A DNA stretch of 64,000 nt from Denitratimonas sp037478135 (GTDB lineage: Bacteria > Pseudomonadota > Gammaproteobacteria > Xanthomonadales > Xanthomonadaceae): NCBI RefSeq assembly GCF_037478135.1, contig NZ_JBBHDV010000001.1:310001-374000 (forward strand), given 5' to 3'. The number at the start of each line of letters is the position of its first letter. The stretch's first letter is position 1. A program made the translations under genes and the position numbers. A model generated the notes under the pieces. It was not told the origin of the DNA, ran no database searches, and saw only the letters and a list, made by a program, of their open reading frames with translations. Shown one piece after another: positions 8,380 through 16,231 of this stretch.

Positions 8380-8912
8380 GCATCGCGCTGCTGCCGTTGG
8401 CGCTGCTGGCTGCTACAGCGACCGCCGCCGCTGCACCGGACGATGCTGCGCAGGACACCTTGCAGTCCTGGATAGAGCTGTGTGAAACCAGTTCCAGCCA
8501 GATGGGCGTGACGGCGTGCCAGATTGTCGAAAACGCAAAGGCCAGCGACGCGATCGATGCGGTGATCGCGGAAGTGGCCGAAGCCTATGCCGACAGCGAT
8601 GAAGACCGGGGCGAGCAGTATATCGCCGGATTGCGCGCCGCCCAGGCTGGCTGGGAAAAGCAGATGAAGATCGACACCGACGCGCTGTTCCCGCTCGGTC
8701 CTGGCGAACATGAATCCGTCACCCACGGTTCGGGTTATCTGGGCCGTCTGGAATATCTGCGCGCATCGCTGCGCCGCCAGCGCCTGGAATTCCTCTGCGA
8801 AGCCTGGTTGCCGCCACGGATGCGCCGCGAGCGCGCGCCCGATGAGCTGCCTTCAGCCTGTGCCGGCATTGGCCCCGGCAGCGCGTTCGCCACACCGGCC
8901 ACCCGCAACTGA
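8376..8912 (+). CDS. Exported LprI/DUF1311-like protein inside the suf operon
   Basis: 178 residues. Signal peptide (MSIALLPLALLAATATAAAA) followed by a domain like the LprI/DUF1311 family: paired cysteines in ELCETSSSQMGVTACQ, an acidic helix region, and LRAAQAGWEKQMKIDTDAL, which matches the family's L..AQ..W block. Family members are small secreted or periplasmic proteins, and LprI itself inhibits lysozyme. The ATG overlaps the sufB stop by ATGA and sufC follows 63 bases later, so it is transcribed with the suf genes. An exported protein has no known place in cytoplasmic Fe-S assembly. Start and reading frame are firm; function is not. Confidence 0.8.
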   Translation: MSIALLPLALLAATATAAAAPDDAAQDTLQSWIELCETSSSQMGVTACQIVENAKASDAIDAVIAEVAEAYADSDEDRGEQYIAGLRAAQAGWEKQMKIDTDALFPLGPGEHESVTHGSGYLGRLEYLRASLRRQRLEFLCEAWLPPRMRRERAPDELPSACAGIGPGSAFATPATRN

Positions 8913-8975
8913 ACCACCCGACGCCACCTGGAACCCCTTTCATCCGCGCCAAGCGCGCACCGGAACCACGAAGCC

Positions 8976-9746
8976 ATGACCATGCTGAAAATCGACAACC
9001 TGCACGCCACCGTCGGCGGCGACCGCCAAATCCTCAAAGGCCTGACGCTGGAGGTGAAGCCCGGCGAAGTGCACGCCATCATGGGCCCCAACGGCGCCGG
9101 CAAGTCGACGCTGGCCAATATCATCGCCGGCCGCGACGGCTACGAAGTCACTGCCGGCAGCGTCAACTTCGATGGCCGCGATCTGCTGGAGCTGGCGCCG
9201 GAAGAACGCGCCGCCGCCGGCGTCTTCCTCGCCTTCCAGTACCCGGTGGAGATTCCGGGTGTGAACAACACCTACTTCCTGCGCAGCGCGCTCAACGCCC
9301 AGCGCGTGGCACGCGGCGAGCCGGAACTGGATTCGATGCAGTTCCTGAAGCTGGTGCGGGAAAAGCTCGCGGTGCTGCACCTGGATGACAAGCTGCTGCA
9401 TCGCGGCGTCAACGAGGGTTTTTCCGGCGGCGAGAAGAAGCGCAACGAAATCTTCCAGATGGCGGTGCTGGAGCCGAAGCTGGCGGTGCTGGATGAAACC
9501 GATTCCGGCCTGGACATCGACGCGCTCAAGGCTGTGGCCGAAGGCGTCAACGCGCTGCGCTCACCGGATCGCGCCTTCGTGATCATCACCCACTACCAGC
9601 GCCTGCTGGACTACATCAAGCCGGATGCAGTGCACGTGCTGGCCGATGGCCGCATCGTCGAATCCGGCGGCCCGGAACTGGCGATGCAGTTGGAAGAACA
9701 CGGCTACGACTGGATCCGCCAGCGCGTCGGACCGGAGGCCGCATGA
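8976..9746 (+). CDS. sufC: SufC, ATPase of the SufBCD scaffold
   Basis: 256 residues. Soluble ABC-type ATPase that drives conformational change in SufBC2D. Walker A GPNGAGKST, Q-loop AFQYPVEIPGV, the SufC-type signature FSGGEKKRNEIFQM, Walker B LAVLDETDSGLDIDALK and switch histidine IITHYQRLL. The start could be the ATG at 8976 or at 8982. Its stop overlaps the sufD start (ATGA). No defects are seen. Confidence 0.98.
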   Translation: MTMLKIDNLHATVGGDRQILKGLTLEVKPGEVHAIMGPNGAGKSTLANIIAGRDGYEVTAGSVNFDGRDLLELAPEERAAAGVFLAFQYPVEIPGVNNTYFLRSALNAQRVARGEPELDSMQFLKLVREKLAVLHLDDKLLHRGVNEGFSGGEKKRNEIFQMAVLEPKLAVLDETDSGLDIDALKAVAEGVNALRSPDRAFVIITHYQRLLDYIKPDAVHVLADGRIVESGGPELAMQLEEHGYDWIRQRVGPEAA

Positions 9747-11029
9747 GCGCGCTGCTGCAATCCCTGGCCGAAGGTTTCGACACACTGCCACGGCGCGACG
9801 CCGGCGGGCTGGCATCGGCACGCGGCGCGGCACTGGAGCAGGCGCTGGCCGATGGTCTTCCCGGCATCCGTAACGAGCGCTGGAAATACACCCCGCTGCG
9901 TGCGCTGGAGCGGCGCAATTTCAGTCCCGTTACCACCTTGCCGGATTTCGATGCCGCCGCGCTGGAACTGCCGGACGGACCGCGAATCGTATTCGCCAAC
10001 GGCGTGTTCGCACCGGCGCTGTCGGAGCTGTCCGGCCTGCCGGAGGGCGTCCAGTTGCAGCCGCTGTCGCAGGCGCTGGAACGGGGTGTCGCGCCGCACG
10101 CGGAATTTCTCGCACGCCGTTTCGATGCCGCCGACGAAGTCTTCGCGCGCCTGAATGCCGCGCTCGCCACCGAAGGCGCGTGGTTGCAGGTCGCAGCCGG
10201 CGTTGACTGCCCGCAGCCGCTGCATCTGGTGTTCATCAGCGTGCCGGATGAAACCGATCGCGGCTTCGCGCTGCGCCATGTGATCGATCTTGCCCCCGGC
10301 GCGCAGGCGCGCGTGGTCGAACACCATCTGGCGCTGGGCGAACACCGCCATCTGGGCAATGCGCTGAGCCAGATCCGGCTCGGTGCGCAGGCCGGGCTGG
10401 CGCATCTGCGGATCCAGTCCGAGAGCGGTAGCGCCACGCTGATGCAGCGCACCGACGCCACCCTGGCCGAAGCCACGCAGTACCGCCGCGTGGATCTGGA
10501 ACTGGGCGCGGCCCTGAGCCGGCATGAACTCAACGTCGGACTGCACGGACGGCAGGCGCAACTGCATGCCAACGGCGTGCTGCTGGGCGGCGGCACCATG
10601 CATCTGGACACCCGCCTCGGGATCGAACACAACGCGCCGGACACCGCCTGCCAGCTCAACTGGCGCGGGCTGGCGGCACAGCGTTCGCGCGTGGTGTTCC
10701 ACGGCGGCATCCTGATCCAGGCCGGCGCCGACGGCACCGACGCGCGGCTTTCCAACAAGAACCTGCTGCTGTCCGACAATGCCGAGATTGACACCCAGCC
10801 GGTGCTGGAAATCCACGCCGACGAAGTCCAGGCCGCGCACGGCGCCACCGTCGGCAATCTTGACCCGACCGCGCTGTTCTACCTGCGCAGTCGCGGGCTG
10901 GACGAAATGCAGGCGCGGCGCATCCTGACCGCCGCGTTCGGGCGCGAGGCGCTGGCGGTGATCGAAGACGAGGCCATGCGTGGCTTCGCTGCCGGGCAAC
11001 TGGACCGGCGCCTGGAGGAACTGGCATGA
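9743..11029 (+). CDS. sufD: SufD, Fe-S scaffold subunit
   Basis: 428 residues. Partner of SufB in SufBC2D, needed for iron acquisition. The N-terminal helical part contains NERWKYTPLRALE; the C-terminal right-handed beta-helix includes HGGILIQAGADGTDARLSNKNLLLS and the family end EIHADEVQAAHGATVGNLDP, with the conserved histidine of this block. Both ends overlap neighbours by ATGA (sufC and sufS), so the three are translationally coupled. Confidence 0.96.
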   Translation: MSALLQSLAEGFDTLPRRDAGGLASARGAALEQALADGLPGIRNERWKYTPLRALERRNFSPVTTLPDFDAAALELPDGPRIVFANGVFAPALSELSGLPEGVQLQPLSQALERGVAPHAEFLARRFDAADEVFARLNAALATEGAWLQVAAGVDCPQPLHLVFISVPDETDRGFALRHVIDLAPGAQARVVEHHLALGEHRHLGNALSQIRLGAQAGLAHLRIQSESGSATLMQRTDATLAEATQYRRVDLELGAALSRHELNVGLHGRQAQLHANGVLLGGGTMHLDTRLGIEHNAPDTACQLNWRGLAAQRSRVVFHGGILIQAGADGTDARLSNKNLLLSDNAEIDTQPVLEIHADEVQAAHGATVGNLDPTALFYLRSRGLDEMQARRILTAAFGREALAVIEDEAMRGFAAGQLDRRLEELA

Positions 11030-12279
11030 GCACCGCCGTACACGCTGAAGGTGTCGCCACCACCACCCCGGACTGGGCCGCGATCCGTGCCCAATTCCCG
11101 CTGCTGCAACGGCGGGTGCACGACAAGCCGCTGATCTATCTGGATTCGGCCAATACCTCGCAGAAGCCGGCAACGGTGATTGAGGCGGTCGATGATTTCT
11201 ACCGGCAGCACAACGCCAACGTCAGTCGCGCCGTGCATGCGCTGGGCAGCGAGGCGACGGCGGCCTACGAAGGCGCCCGCCGCCGGTTGGCTGCGTTCCT
11301 GAAGGTGCAACCCGATGAACTGGTGCTGTGCAGCGGCACCACTTTCGCGATCAATCTGGTGGCCTACAGCTACGCGCTGCCGCGCCTGAAGCCCGGCGAC
11401 GCGATCCTGCTGACGCGCATGGAACACCACGCCAACATCGTGCCGTGGCAACTGGTGGCCGAACGCACCGGCGCGGTCATCAAGGTGGCCGAGCTGGACG
11501 CCAATGGCGATCTGGATGTGGAGGCGATGCTGGCGAAGATGACGCCGGAGGTGCGCATCGTTTCGCTGGCGCATGTTTCCAATGTGCTGGGCACGGTCAA
11601 TCCGGTGCGCGAGATCTGCCGCCAGGCGCGCAAGCGCGGCATCACCAGCGTGGTCGACGGCTCGCAGGCCGCACCGCATCTGGGCCTGGATATTCCTTCG
11701 CTGGATTGCGATTTCTACGCCATCACCGGCCACAAGATGTGCGGCCCGACCGGCACCGGCGTGCTCTGGGCACGGCGCGAACATTTACAGGCGATGCCGC
11801 CGTTCCTGGGCGGCGGCGAGATGATCCGCGAGGTGCGCTTCGAAGGCACCGTGTTCAACGATCCGCCCTACCGCTTCGAGGCCGGCACGCCGAACATCGC
11901 CGGCTTTGTCGGCCTCGCCGCCGCAGTGGATTTCCTCGACGGCATCGGCATGGAGGCGATTGCCGCGCGCGAGCATGAACTGGGCCATTACCTGCGCAGC
12001 GCGCTGGAGCGCGAGCCGGGTGTGCGCATCTTCGGCAACCCGCGCCAGCGCACCGCCGTGGTCAGCTTCCTGGTCGAAGGCGCGCATGCGCATGATCTGG
12101 CCACACTGCTGGATCTGCAGGGCGTGGCGGTGCGTTCGGGCCACCATTGCGCGCATCCGCTGATGCAGCATTTCGGCGTGCCCGCCACCTGCCGCGCCTC
12201 GCTCGCGTTCTACAACACCCACGCGGAAATCGACGCTTTCATCACGGCACTGCAAAAGGTGCGCGGGCTGCTGGCATGA
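11026..12279 (+). CDS. sufS: SufS, cysteine desulfurase
   Basis: 417 residues. PLP enzyme that takes sulfur from cysteine for cluster assembly (group II, SufS/CsdA). PLP lysine K237 in ITGHKMCGPTG; the persulfide cysteine is C375 in RSGHHCAHPLM, the SufS-type active-site context; MEHHANIVPW is also typical. Partner sulfur acceptor SufE is not encoded in this operon. The end overlaps the following GNAT gene by ATGA. Confidence 0.97.
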   Translation: MSTAVHAEGVATTTPDWAAIRAQFPLLQRRVHDKPLIYLDSANTSQKPATVIEAVDDFYRQHNANVSRAVHALGSEATAAYEGARRRLAAFLKVQPDELVLCSGTTFAINLVAYSYALPRLKPGDAILLTRMEHHANIVPWQLVAERTGAVIKVAELDANGDLDVEAMLAKMTPEVRIVSLAHVSNVLGTVNPVREICRQARKRGITSVVDGSQAAPHLGLDIPSLDCDFYAITGHKMCGPTGTGVLWARREHLQAMPPFLGGGEMIREVRFEGTVFNDPPYRFEAGTPNIAGFVGLAAAVDFLDGIGMEAIAAREHELGHYLRSALEREPGVRIFGNPRQRTAVVSFLVEGAHAHDLATLLDLQGVAVRSGHHCAHPLMQHFGVPATCRASLAFYNTHAEIDAFITALQKVRGLLA

Positions 12280-12818
12280 GCGGCTCCGGCGATGCTTCCG
12301 CATTGCGTTACCGTAGTGCCACTGCGGCCGATATTCCGGCGATCGTGGCATTGGTGGAGTCGGCCTATCGTGGTGATGTCAGCCGCCAGGGCTGGACCAC
12401 CGAGGCCGATCTGCTCGATGGCCAGCGCGTCGCGCCGGAAGTGTTGCAGGCCGATATCGAACGCCCTTCCAGCCGCATCCTGCTGGCCTGGCAGGGCGAG
12501 GTGCTGATGGCCTGCGCGCATGTCGCGATCCAGGACGGGCAGGGTTATTTCGGCATGTTCGCAGTACGCCCGGACGCGCAGGGCGGCGGTGTCGGCAAAG
12601 CCGTGCTGGCCGAGGCCGAACGCATCGTGCGCGACGAATTCCATGCCGCGCGCATGCGCATGACGGTGATCGACCTGCGTGAGGAATTGATCGCCTTCTA
12701 CGAACGCCGAGGCTACCGCCGCACCGGCCGCAAGCTGCCTTTCCCGTATGGGGACGAGCGCTATGGCACGCCGTTGCGCGACGATCTGCGGTTCGAAATG
12801 CTGGAGAAAGCGTTGTGA
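12276..12818 (+). CDS. GNAT-family N-acetyltransferase in the suf operon
   Basis: 180 residues. The acetyl-CoA loop is seen in VRPDAQGGGVGKAVLAEAE (V..D.QG.G.G..L), after beta strands GYFGMFAV, and a typical C-terminal FYERRGYRRTGRKL. GNAT proteins acetylate amines, peptides or small molecules; this sequence does not reveal the substrate. Start ATG overlaps the sufS stop; its own stop overlaps the Rieske GTG start, so it is an integral operon member. It may act on a Suf component or only be carried along. Confidence 0.9.
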   Translation: MSGSGDASALRYRSATAADIPAIVALVESAYRGDVSRQGWTTEADLLDGQRVAPEVLQADIERPSSRILLAWQGEVLMACAHVAIQDGQGYFGMFAVRPDAQGGGVGKAVLAEAERIVRDEFHAARMRMTVIDLREELIAFYERRGYRRTGRKLPFPYGDERYGTPLRDDLRFEMLEKAL

Positions 12819-13135
12819 GTCAGGACTGGACCGTACTGTGTGCCACCGCCGAAGTGCTGCCCGGTGAAACCCATGTCGCCTGGTTCGGCGATGTTGCGCT
12901 GGTTGTTGTCAATCACGACGGCCAGTTCTACGCGCTGGAAGACCGCTGCACGCACGAGGATTTTGAACTGTCGGCCGGCCCTTTCGATCCGGCTACCGGC
13001 CAGATCGAATGCGTGCTGCATGGCGCCCGTTTCAACGTGCGCAGCGGCGAAGCCCTGTGCCCACCCGCCTACGAACCGGTCCGCAGTTATCCGCTCAAGG
13101 TCGAAGACGGCCTGGTGTACGTACGCGAGCCGTAG
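12815..13135 (+). CDS. Rieske-type [2Fe-2S] ferredoxin
   Basis: 106 residues. Rieske cluster ligands C45 and H47 (RCTHEDFE) and C66 and H69 (ECVLHGARF). It resembles the ferredoxin components of non-heme iron oxygenases. No oxygenase is nearby; related genes close suf operons in Xanthomonadaceae and other proteobacteria, where a role as an electron donor for cluster assembly or transfer is plausible but unproven. GTG start, with GGAGAAAG about seven bases upstream; GTGA overlap with the GNAT stop. Confidence 0.92.
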   Translation: MSQDWTVLCATAEVLPGETHVAWFGDVALVVVNHDGQFYALEDRCTHEDFELSAGPFDPATGQIECVLHGARFNVRSGEALCPPAYEPVRSYPLKVEDGLVYVREP

Positions 13136-13200
13136 CACCGGACAGCCCTGCGTGGCTTGTGGTTGTTGCCGGATCACGGCCACGCCCGGCATCGCGGTCT

Positions 13201-13593
13201 TCAACCACCGATGCTGACCATCGCCAGCGCCATCAGCGCGACGACACAGGCCATGCCGGCCAGCCACGCCAAGCTGCGCATCAACGCCACTGCGCGCAGA
13301 TAGAGCACGCCGTGCAGCACGCGCGCCACGATGAACGCGATAGCCAGTTTCGAAATCAATGCCGGTGAGACGCCGGCCAGCTGCGCCATCAGCACCGCCG
13401 CGGCGAATGGGGCAAACGCTTCGAACGCATTCAGATGCGCCGCATGCGCGTTGCGCACGCGGTAACTGTCCTGCCTGGCGATCCAGCCACGCGGATTCTT
13501 GTTGTTGTAACCGGGCGCAGCGGTCTTGGCGAAGGCGACCCAGACATAAGGCAGCAGCGCGGCGATCAGGATGCAACAGTAGGCGATGGACAT
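13201..13593 (-). CDS. MAPEG-family integral membrane protein
   Basis: 130 residues with four hydrophobic segments. The N-terminal half has RNAHAAHLNAFEAFAPFAAA, the conserved N-x-x-E/N-x-F-x-x-F pattern of MAPEG proteins, followed by FIVARVLHGVLYL. Eukaryotic members are glutathione-dependent enzymes of lipid metabolism; bacterial short members are mostly uncharacterised. It faces the suf operon in a convergent arrangement with 65 bases between stops. Confidence 0.85.
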   Translation of the reverse strand: MSIAYCCILIAALLPYVWVAFAKTAAPGYNNKNPRGWIARQDSYRVRNAHAAHLNAFEAFAPFAAAVLMAQLAGVSPALISKLAIAFIVARVLHGVLYLRAVALMRSLAWLAGMACVVALMALAMVSIGG

Positions 13594-13687
13594 TGGAACT
13601 CCCTATGGTTTCACGCGAGGGCTGGATGGCTCAGGGACTGGGTGCATTGGGCAGGCGCGCCTGGCGCAGTTGTGTCGGACAGCCGGC

Positions 13688-13960
13688 CTACGCCTCCGGC
13701 GGAACATAGCCGATCGGTTTTTCCGCGCCTTCGCCGAACAGGAATTTCTCCATTTCCGCCTGCAGGAATTCGCGGGTTTTCGGGTCGCGCGGGGTCAGGC
13801 GGTTTTCGTTGATCAGCATGGTCTGGTGGGCGAGCCACTCGGCCCAGGCCGGTTTGCCGATGTTGTTGAATACGCGTTCGCCCAGCGGGCCGGGCCACGG
13901 GGCGAAGTCCAGTCCTTCGGTCTGTTTTTGCTGCTTGACGCAGAACACGGTGCGGCTCAT
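13688..13960 (-). CDS. yggX: YggX, probable Fe(2+)-trafficking protein
   Basis: 90 residues, the standard length. MSRTVFCVKQQKQTEGLDF is the family opening, with the single conserved cysteine C7; LGERVFNNIGKPAWAEW and QTMLINENRLTPRDP also match. YggX proteins protect Fe-S enzymes from oxidative damage. The start overlaps the mutY stop (ATGA), an arrangement also found in enterobacteria, fitting since MutY itself carries an Fe-S cluster. Confidence 0.96.
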   Translation of the reverse strand: MSRTVFCVKQQKQTEGLDFAPWPGPLGERVFNNIGKPAWAEWLAHQTMLINENRLTPRDPKTREFLQAEMEKFLFGEGAEKPIGYVPPEA

Positions 13961-15048
13961 TTCAACTCCAGCGATTGAAGCAGTTTGCGGATCGGTGCGG
14001 GCAGGCCGATGTCCGGCCATTCGGCCGCTGCAGCCCAGCGCAGGGTGGGGCCATTGTCGGCGATACGCGGGCGCAGGTTCACCCCGCGCTGGAGCCAGGG
14101 CGTGATGCCGAGGCGGTAATGGCTGAAGACATGCTCGAAACGCGGCAGCGCGGTGGGCGGGCCGGGGGCGTGCAGCCATGTGTCGAACTGTTGTTGCAAC
14201 TGCGCGACATCGGCGGCTTCGGGCAGGCTCCACAGGCCACTCCAGACGCCGGGGCTGTCGCGTTTTTGCAGCAGCACGCGGCCGGATTCATCCAGCGCCA
14301 GCAGCATCGCGCATTCGCGTGTAGGCACGGACTTTGCTGGCTTGGGCGTGGGCAGGCTGGAAGTGAGGCCGTGGTTGCGGGCGCTGCAATCGTGCTGCAG
14401 CGGGCAGATCGCGCAGGCCGGTTCGGCGCGGGTGCACAGTGTGGCGCCGAAATCCATGATCGCCTGGGTGTAATCGGCCAGGCGGGCGTCCGGCAGCAGA
14501 TTTTCGGCCAGTGCCCATAACTGTTTTTCCACTGCCGGGCGTCCGGGCCAGCCTTCGATGCCGGCCCAGCGGGTCAGTACGCGCTTGACGTTGCCGTCCA
14601 GGATCGCGAAACGCAGTCCGTGCGCCTGCGCCAGGATCGCGCCGGCGGTGGAACGGCCGATGCCGGGCAGTGCGATCAGCGCGTCGATATCGGCGGGCAG
14701 TTCGCCGTCGTGTTGTTCCACGCAGATACGTGCGGCGGCGTGCAGGTTGCGGGCGCGGGCGTAGTAGCCCAGACCGGACCACAGTGCCATGACCTGATCC
14801 TGCGGCGCGGCGGCCAGCGTGGCGACATCTGGCAGCGCGGCGACGAAGCGCTCGAAGTACGGGATCACAGTCTGCACCTGGGTTTGCTGCAGCATGATTT
14901 CCGACAGCCAGACGCGGTAGGCGCTGCGCGGATGCTGCCAGGGCAGGTCGTGGCGGCCGTGGCGCTCGAACCAGTGCAGTAACCGATCAGCGAATCCGGC
15001 GTCAGCGGCGGTGGGAGGCGTGGGGTGCAGCGGAAGATTCATTGGCAA
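13957..15048 (-). CDS. mutY: MutY, adenine DNA glycosylase
   Basis: 363 residues. Removes adenine mispaired with 8-oxoguanine. Catalytic glutamate in LSEIMLQQTQV; helix-hairpin-helix LPGIGRSTAGAI; catalytic aspartate in AILDGNVKRVL; [4Fe-4S] ligands in CTRAEPACAICPLQHDC (C-x6-C-x2-C-x5-C); and a C-terminal NUDIX-like domain for 8-oxoG recognition. A second ATG two codons in is an equally possible start. It lies 10 bases after an AsmA-like gene and overlaps yggX. Confidence 0.97.
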   Translation of the reverse strand: MPMNLPLHPTPPTAADAGFADRLLHWFERHGRHDLPWQHPRSAYRVWLSEIMLQQTQVQTVIPYFERFVAALPDVATLAAAPQDQVMALWSGLGYYARARNLHAAARICVEQHDGELPADIDALIALPGIGRSTAGAILAQAHGLRFAILDGNVKRVLTRWAGIEGWPGRPAVEKQLWALAENLLPDARLADYTQAIMDFGATLCTRAEPACAICPLQHDCSARNHGLTSSLPTPKPAKSVPTRECAMLLALDESGRVLLQKRDSPGVWSGLWSLPEAADVAQLQQQFDTWLHAPGPPTALPRFEHVFSHYRLGITPWLQRGVNLRPRIADNGPTLRWAAAAEWPDIGLPAPIRKLLQSLELK

Positions 15049-15058
15049 AGACGGGAAA

Positions 15059-16114
15059 TCATGGTGGATCGGCCGAAGCTTCTTCGGCCGGGTCCAGCTG
15101 GATACGGATGCCGCTGGCCTGCACCGGGCCGTACTCCAGGCGCGGGATGTCGATGTCGGCCTGCGCCGGCGGCAACGGTGAATCGCGTTCGCTGCTGAGC
15201 CAGGCCAGGGTCTGGTTCAACGTGGCCTGGCCGCGCAGACCGTCTTCGCCGCGCAGCAGGCTGAATTCCAGCCGGCCGCTTAGTGCGCTGTCGCCGTCGT
15301 AGCGCAGCGCCAGTGCCACCGCATCGTCGTCGGCCGGGGGCAGTGGCAGCGGCGGCCAGTCATCGGGCCAGGGCGCGATCAGGCTGCGCAGGTCGAAAGT
15401 TAAAAGACCGGCCGGATTCCATCGCAGTTCGCCTTCCACATGCGGGCGCCAGGCCGGCAGCGCATCGATCACCAGATCCAGTGTCAGCGGCGAAAGATGC
15501 AATTGGTCACCATCGGCGCGCGGCGTGGTGGCCAGTTCCAGCGCCAGGGTGTGGCTGCCCTGTTCAAGCTGCACGCGGCCGCGCAGGCTGAGCCGGGTGG
15601 GGCGGCCCTCATGCAGGGAGGGCAAGGTCAGGTCCAGCGCCTGCAGCGACCAGCCTTCGGCGTTGATCTGACCATCGCGGATTTCCAGTGGTGCATCCAG
15701 CTGTGGCAGGCGCAGCGGCGGTGGCGGTCCGGCATCGGTATCGCGCGCGAAGAATTCGAGTGTGGCGGGAAGATCCAGCTGCGGTGAACGCAGCCGCAGC
15801 CCGAGCAGGGTGATGTCGCCACCCCGCAGGCTCGACCACGGCAGCGCGGCTTCGACCCGCGCCACGCGCAACAGCGGCTGCTCGGCGCCCGGCGCCTGCG
15901 CGCGCAGGCCGTCCAGTTCGATATGCAGATCCGGGAAAAGGCCGATATCGGCCGGAGAATCCAGCGCCAGTTCCAGCCCGGTGGCCTGTTCGGCCTGGCG
16001 CAGCAGGAAGGCGCTGAGGCGTTCGGGTTGCAGCAGCGCGCGCAGCATCAGGAAGGCGATGAGCGCCAGCGCCAGCAGGATCAGCGGGATCAGCCAGCGG
16101 CGGCGCATCGGCAT
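15059..16114 (-). CDS. AsmA-like inner-membrane/periplasmic protein
   Basis: 351 residues. One N-terminal membrane segment (about 7-27, PLILLALALIAFLMLRALL) followed by a periplasmic region starting FLLRQAEQATGLELAL, the AsmA N-terminal block. The rest is beta-rich repeats like the AsmA/TamB/VPS13 type that bridge envelope membranes for lipid transfer. It is shorter than E. coli AsmA (about 617) and lacks the typical long C-terminus. It precedes mutY by 10 bases; exact role unknown. Confidence 0.75.
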   Translation of the reverse strand: MPMRRRWLIPLILLALALIAFLMLRALLQPERLSAFLLRQAEQATGLELALDSPADIGLFPDLHIELDGLRAQAPGAEQPLLRVARVEAALPWSSLRGGDITLLGLRLRSPQLDLPATLEFFARDTDAGPPPPLRLPQLDAPLEIRDGQINAEGWSLQALDLTLPSLHEGRPTRLSLRGRVQLEQGSHTLALELATTPRADGDQLHLSPLTLDLVIDALPAWRPHVEGELRWNPAGLLTFDLRSLIAPWPDDWPPLPLPPADDDAVALALRYDGDSALSGRLEFSLLRGEDGLRGQATLNQTLAWLSSERDSPLPPAQADIDIPRLEYGPVQASGIRIQLDPAEEASADPP

Positions 16115-16231
16115 GCTCCGGTGGCGGCGTGAATGATGCGGTGCAGGCGTTCCGGCAGCGGCCGGAGCTGCGGCCTGTCCCGGACGGTTGCCTTCGGAAT
16201 GCGGGCATCGGCCGGGAGCATGTGCCGGGCC

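Noticed and set aside
13136..13200. A terminator between the Rieske and MAPEG genes
   Set aside because: Only a seven-base stem with a loop above 20 bases and no T run; too weak to report.
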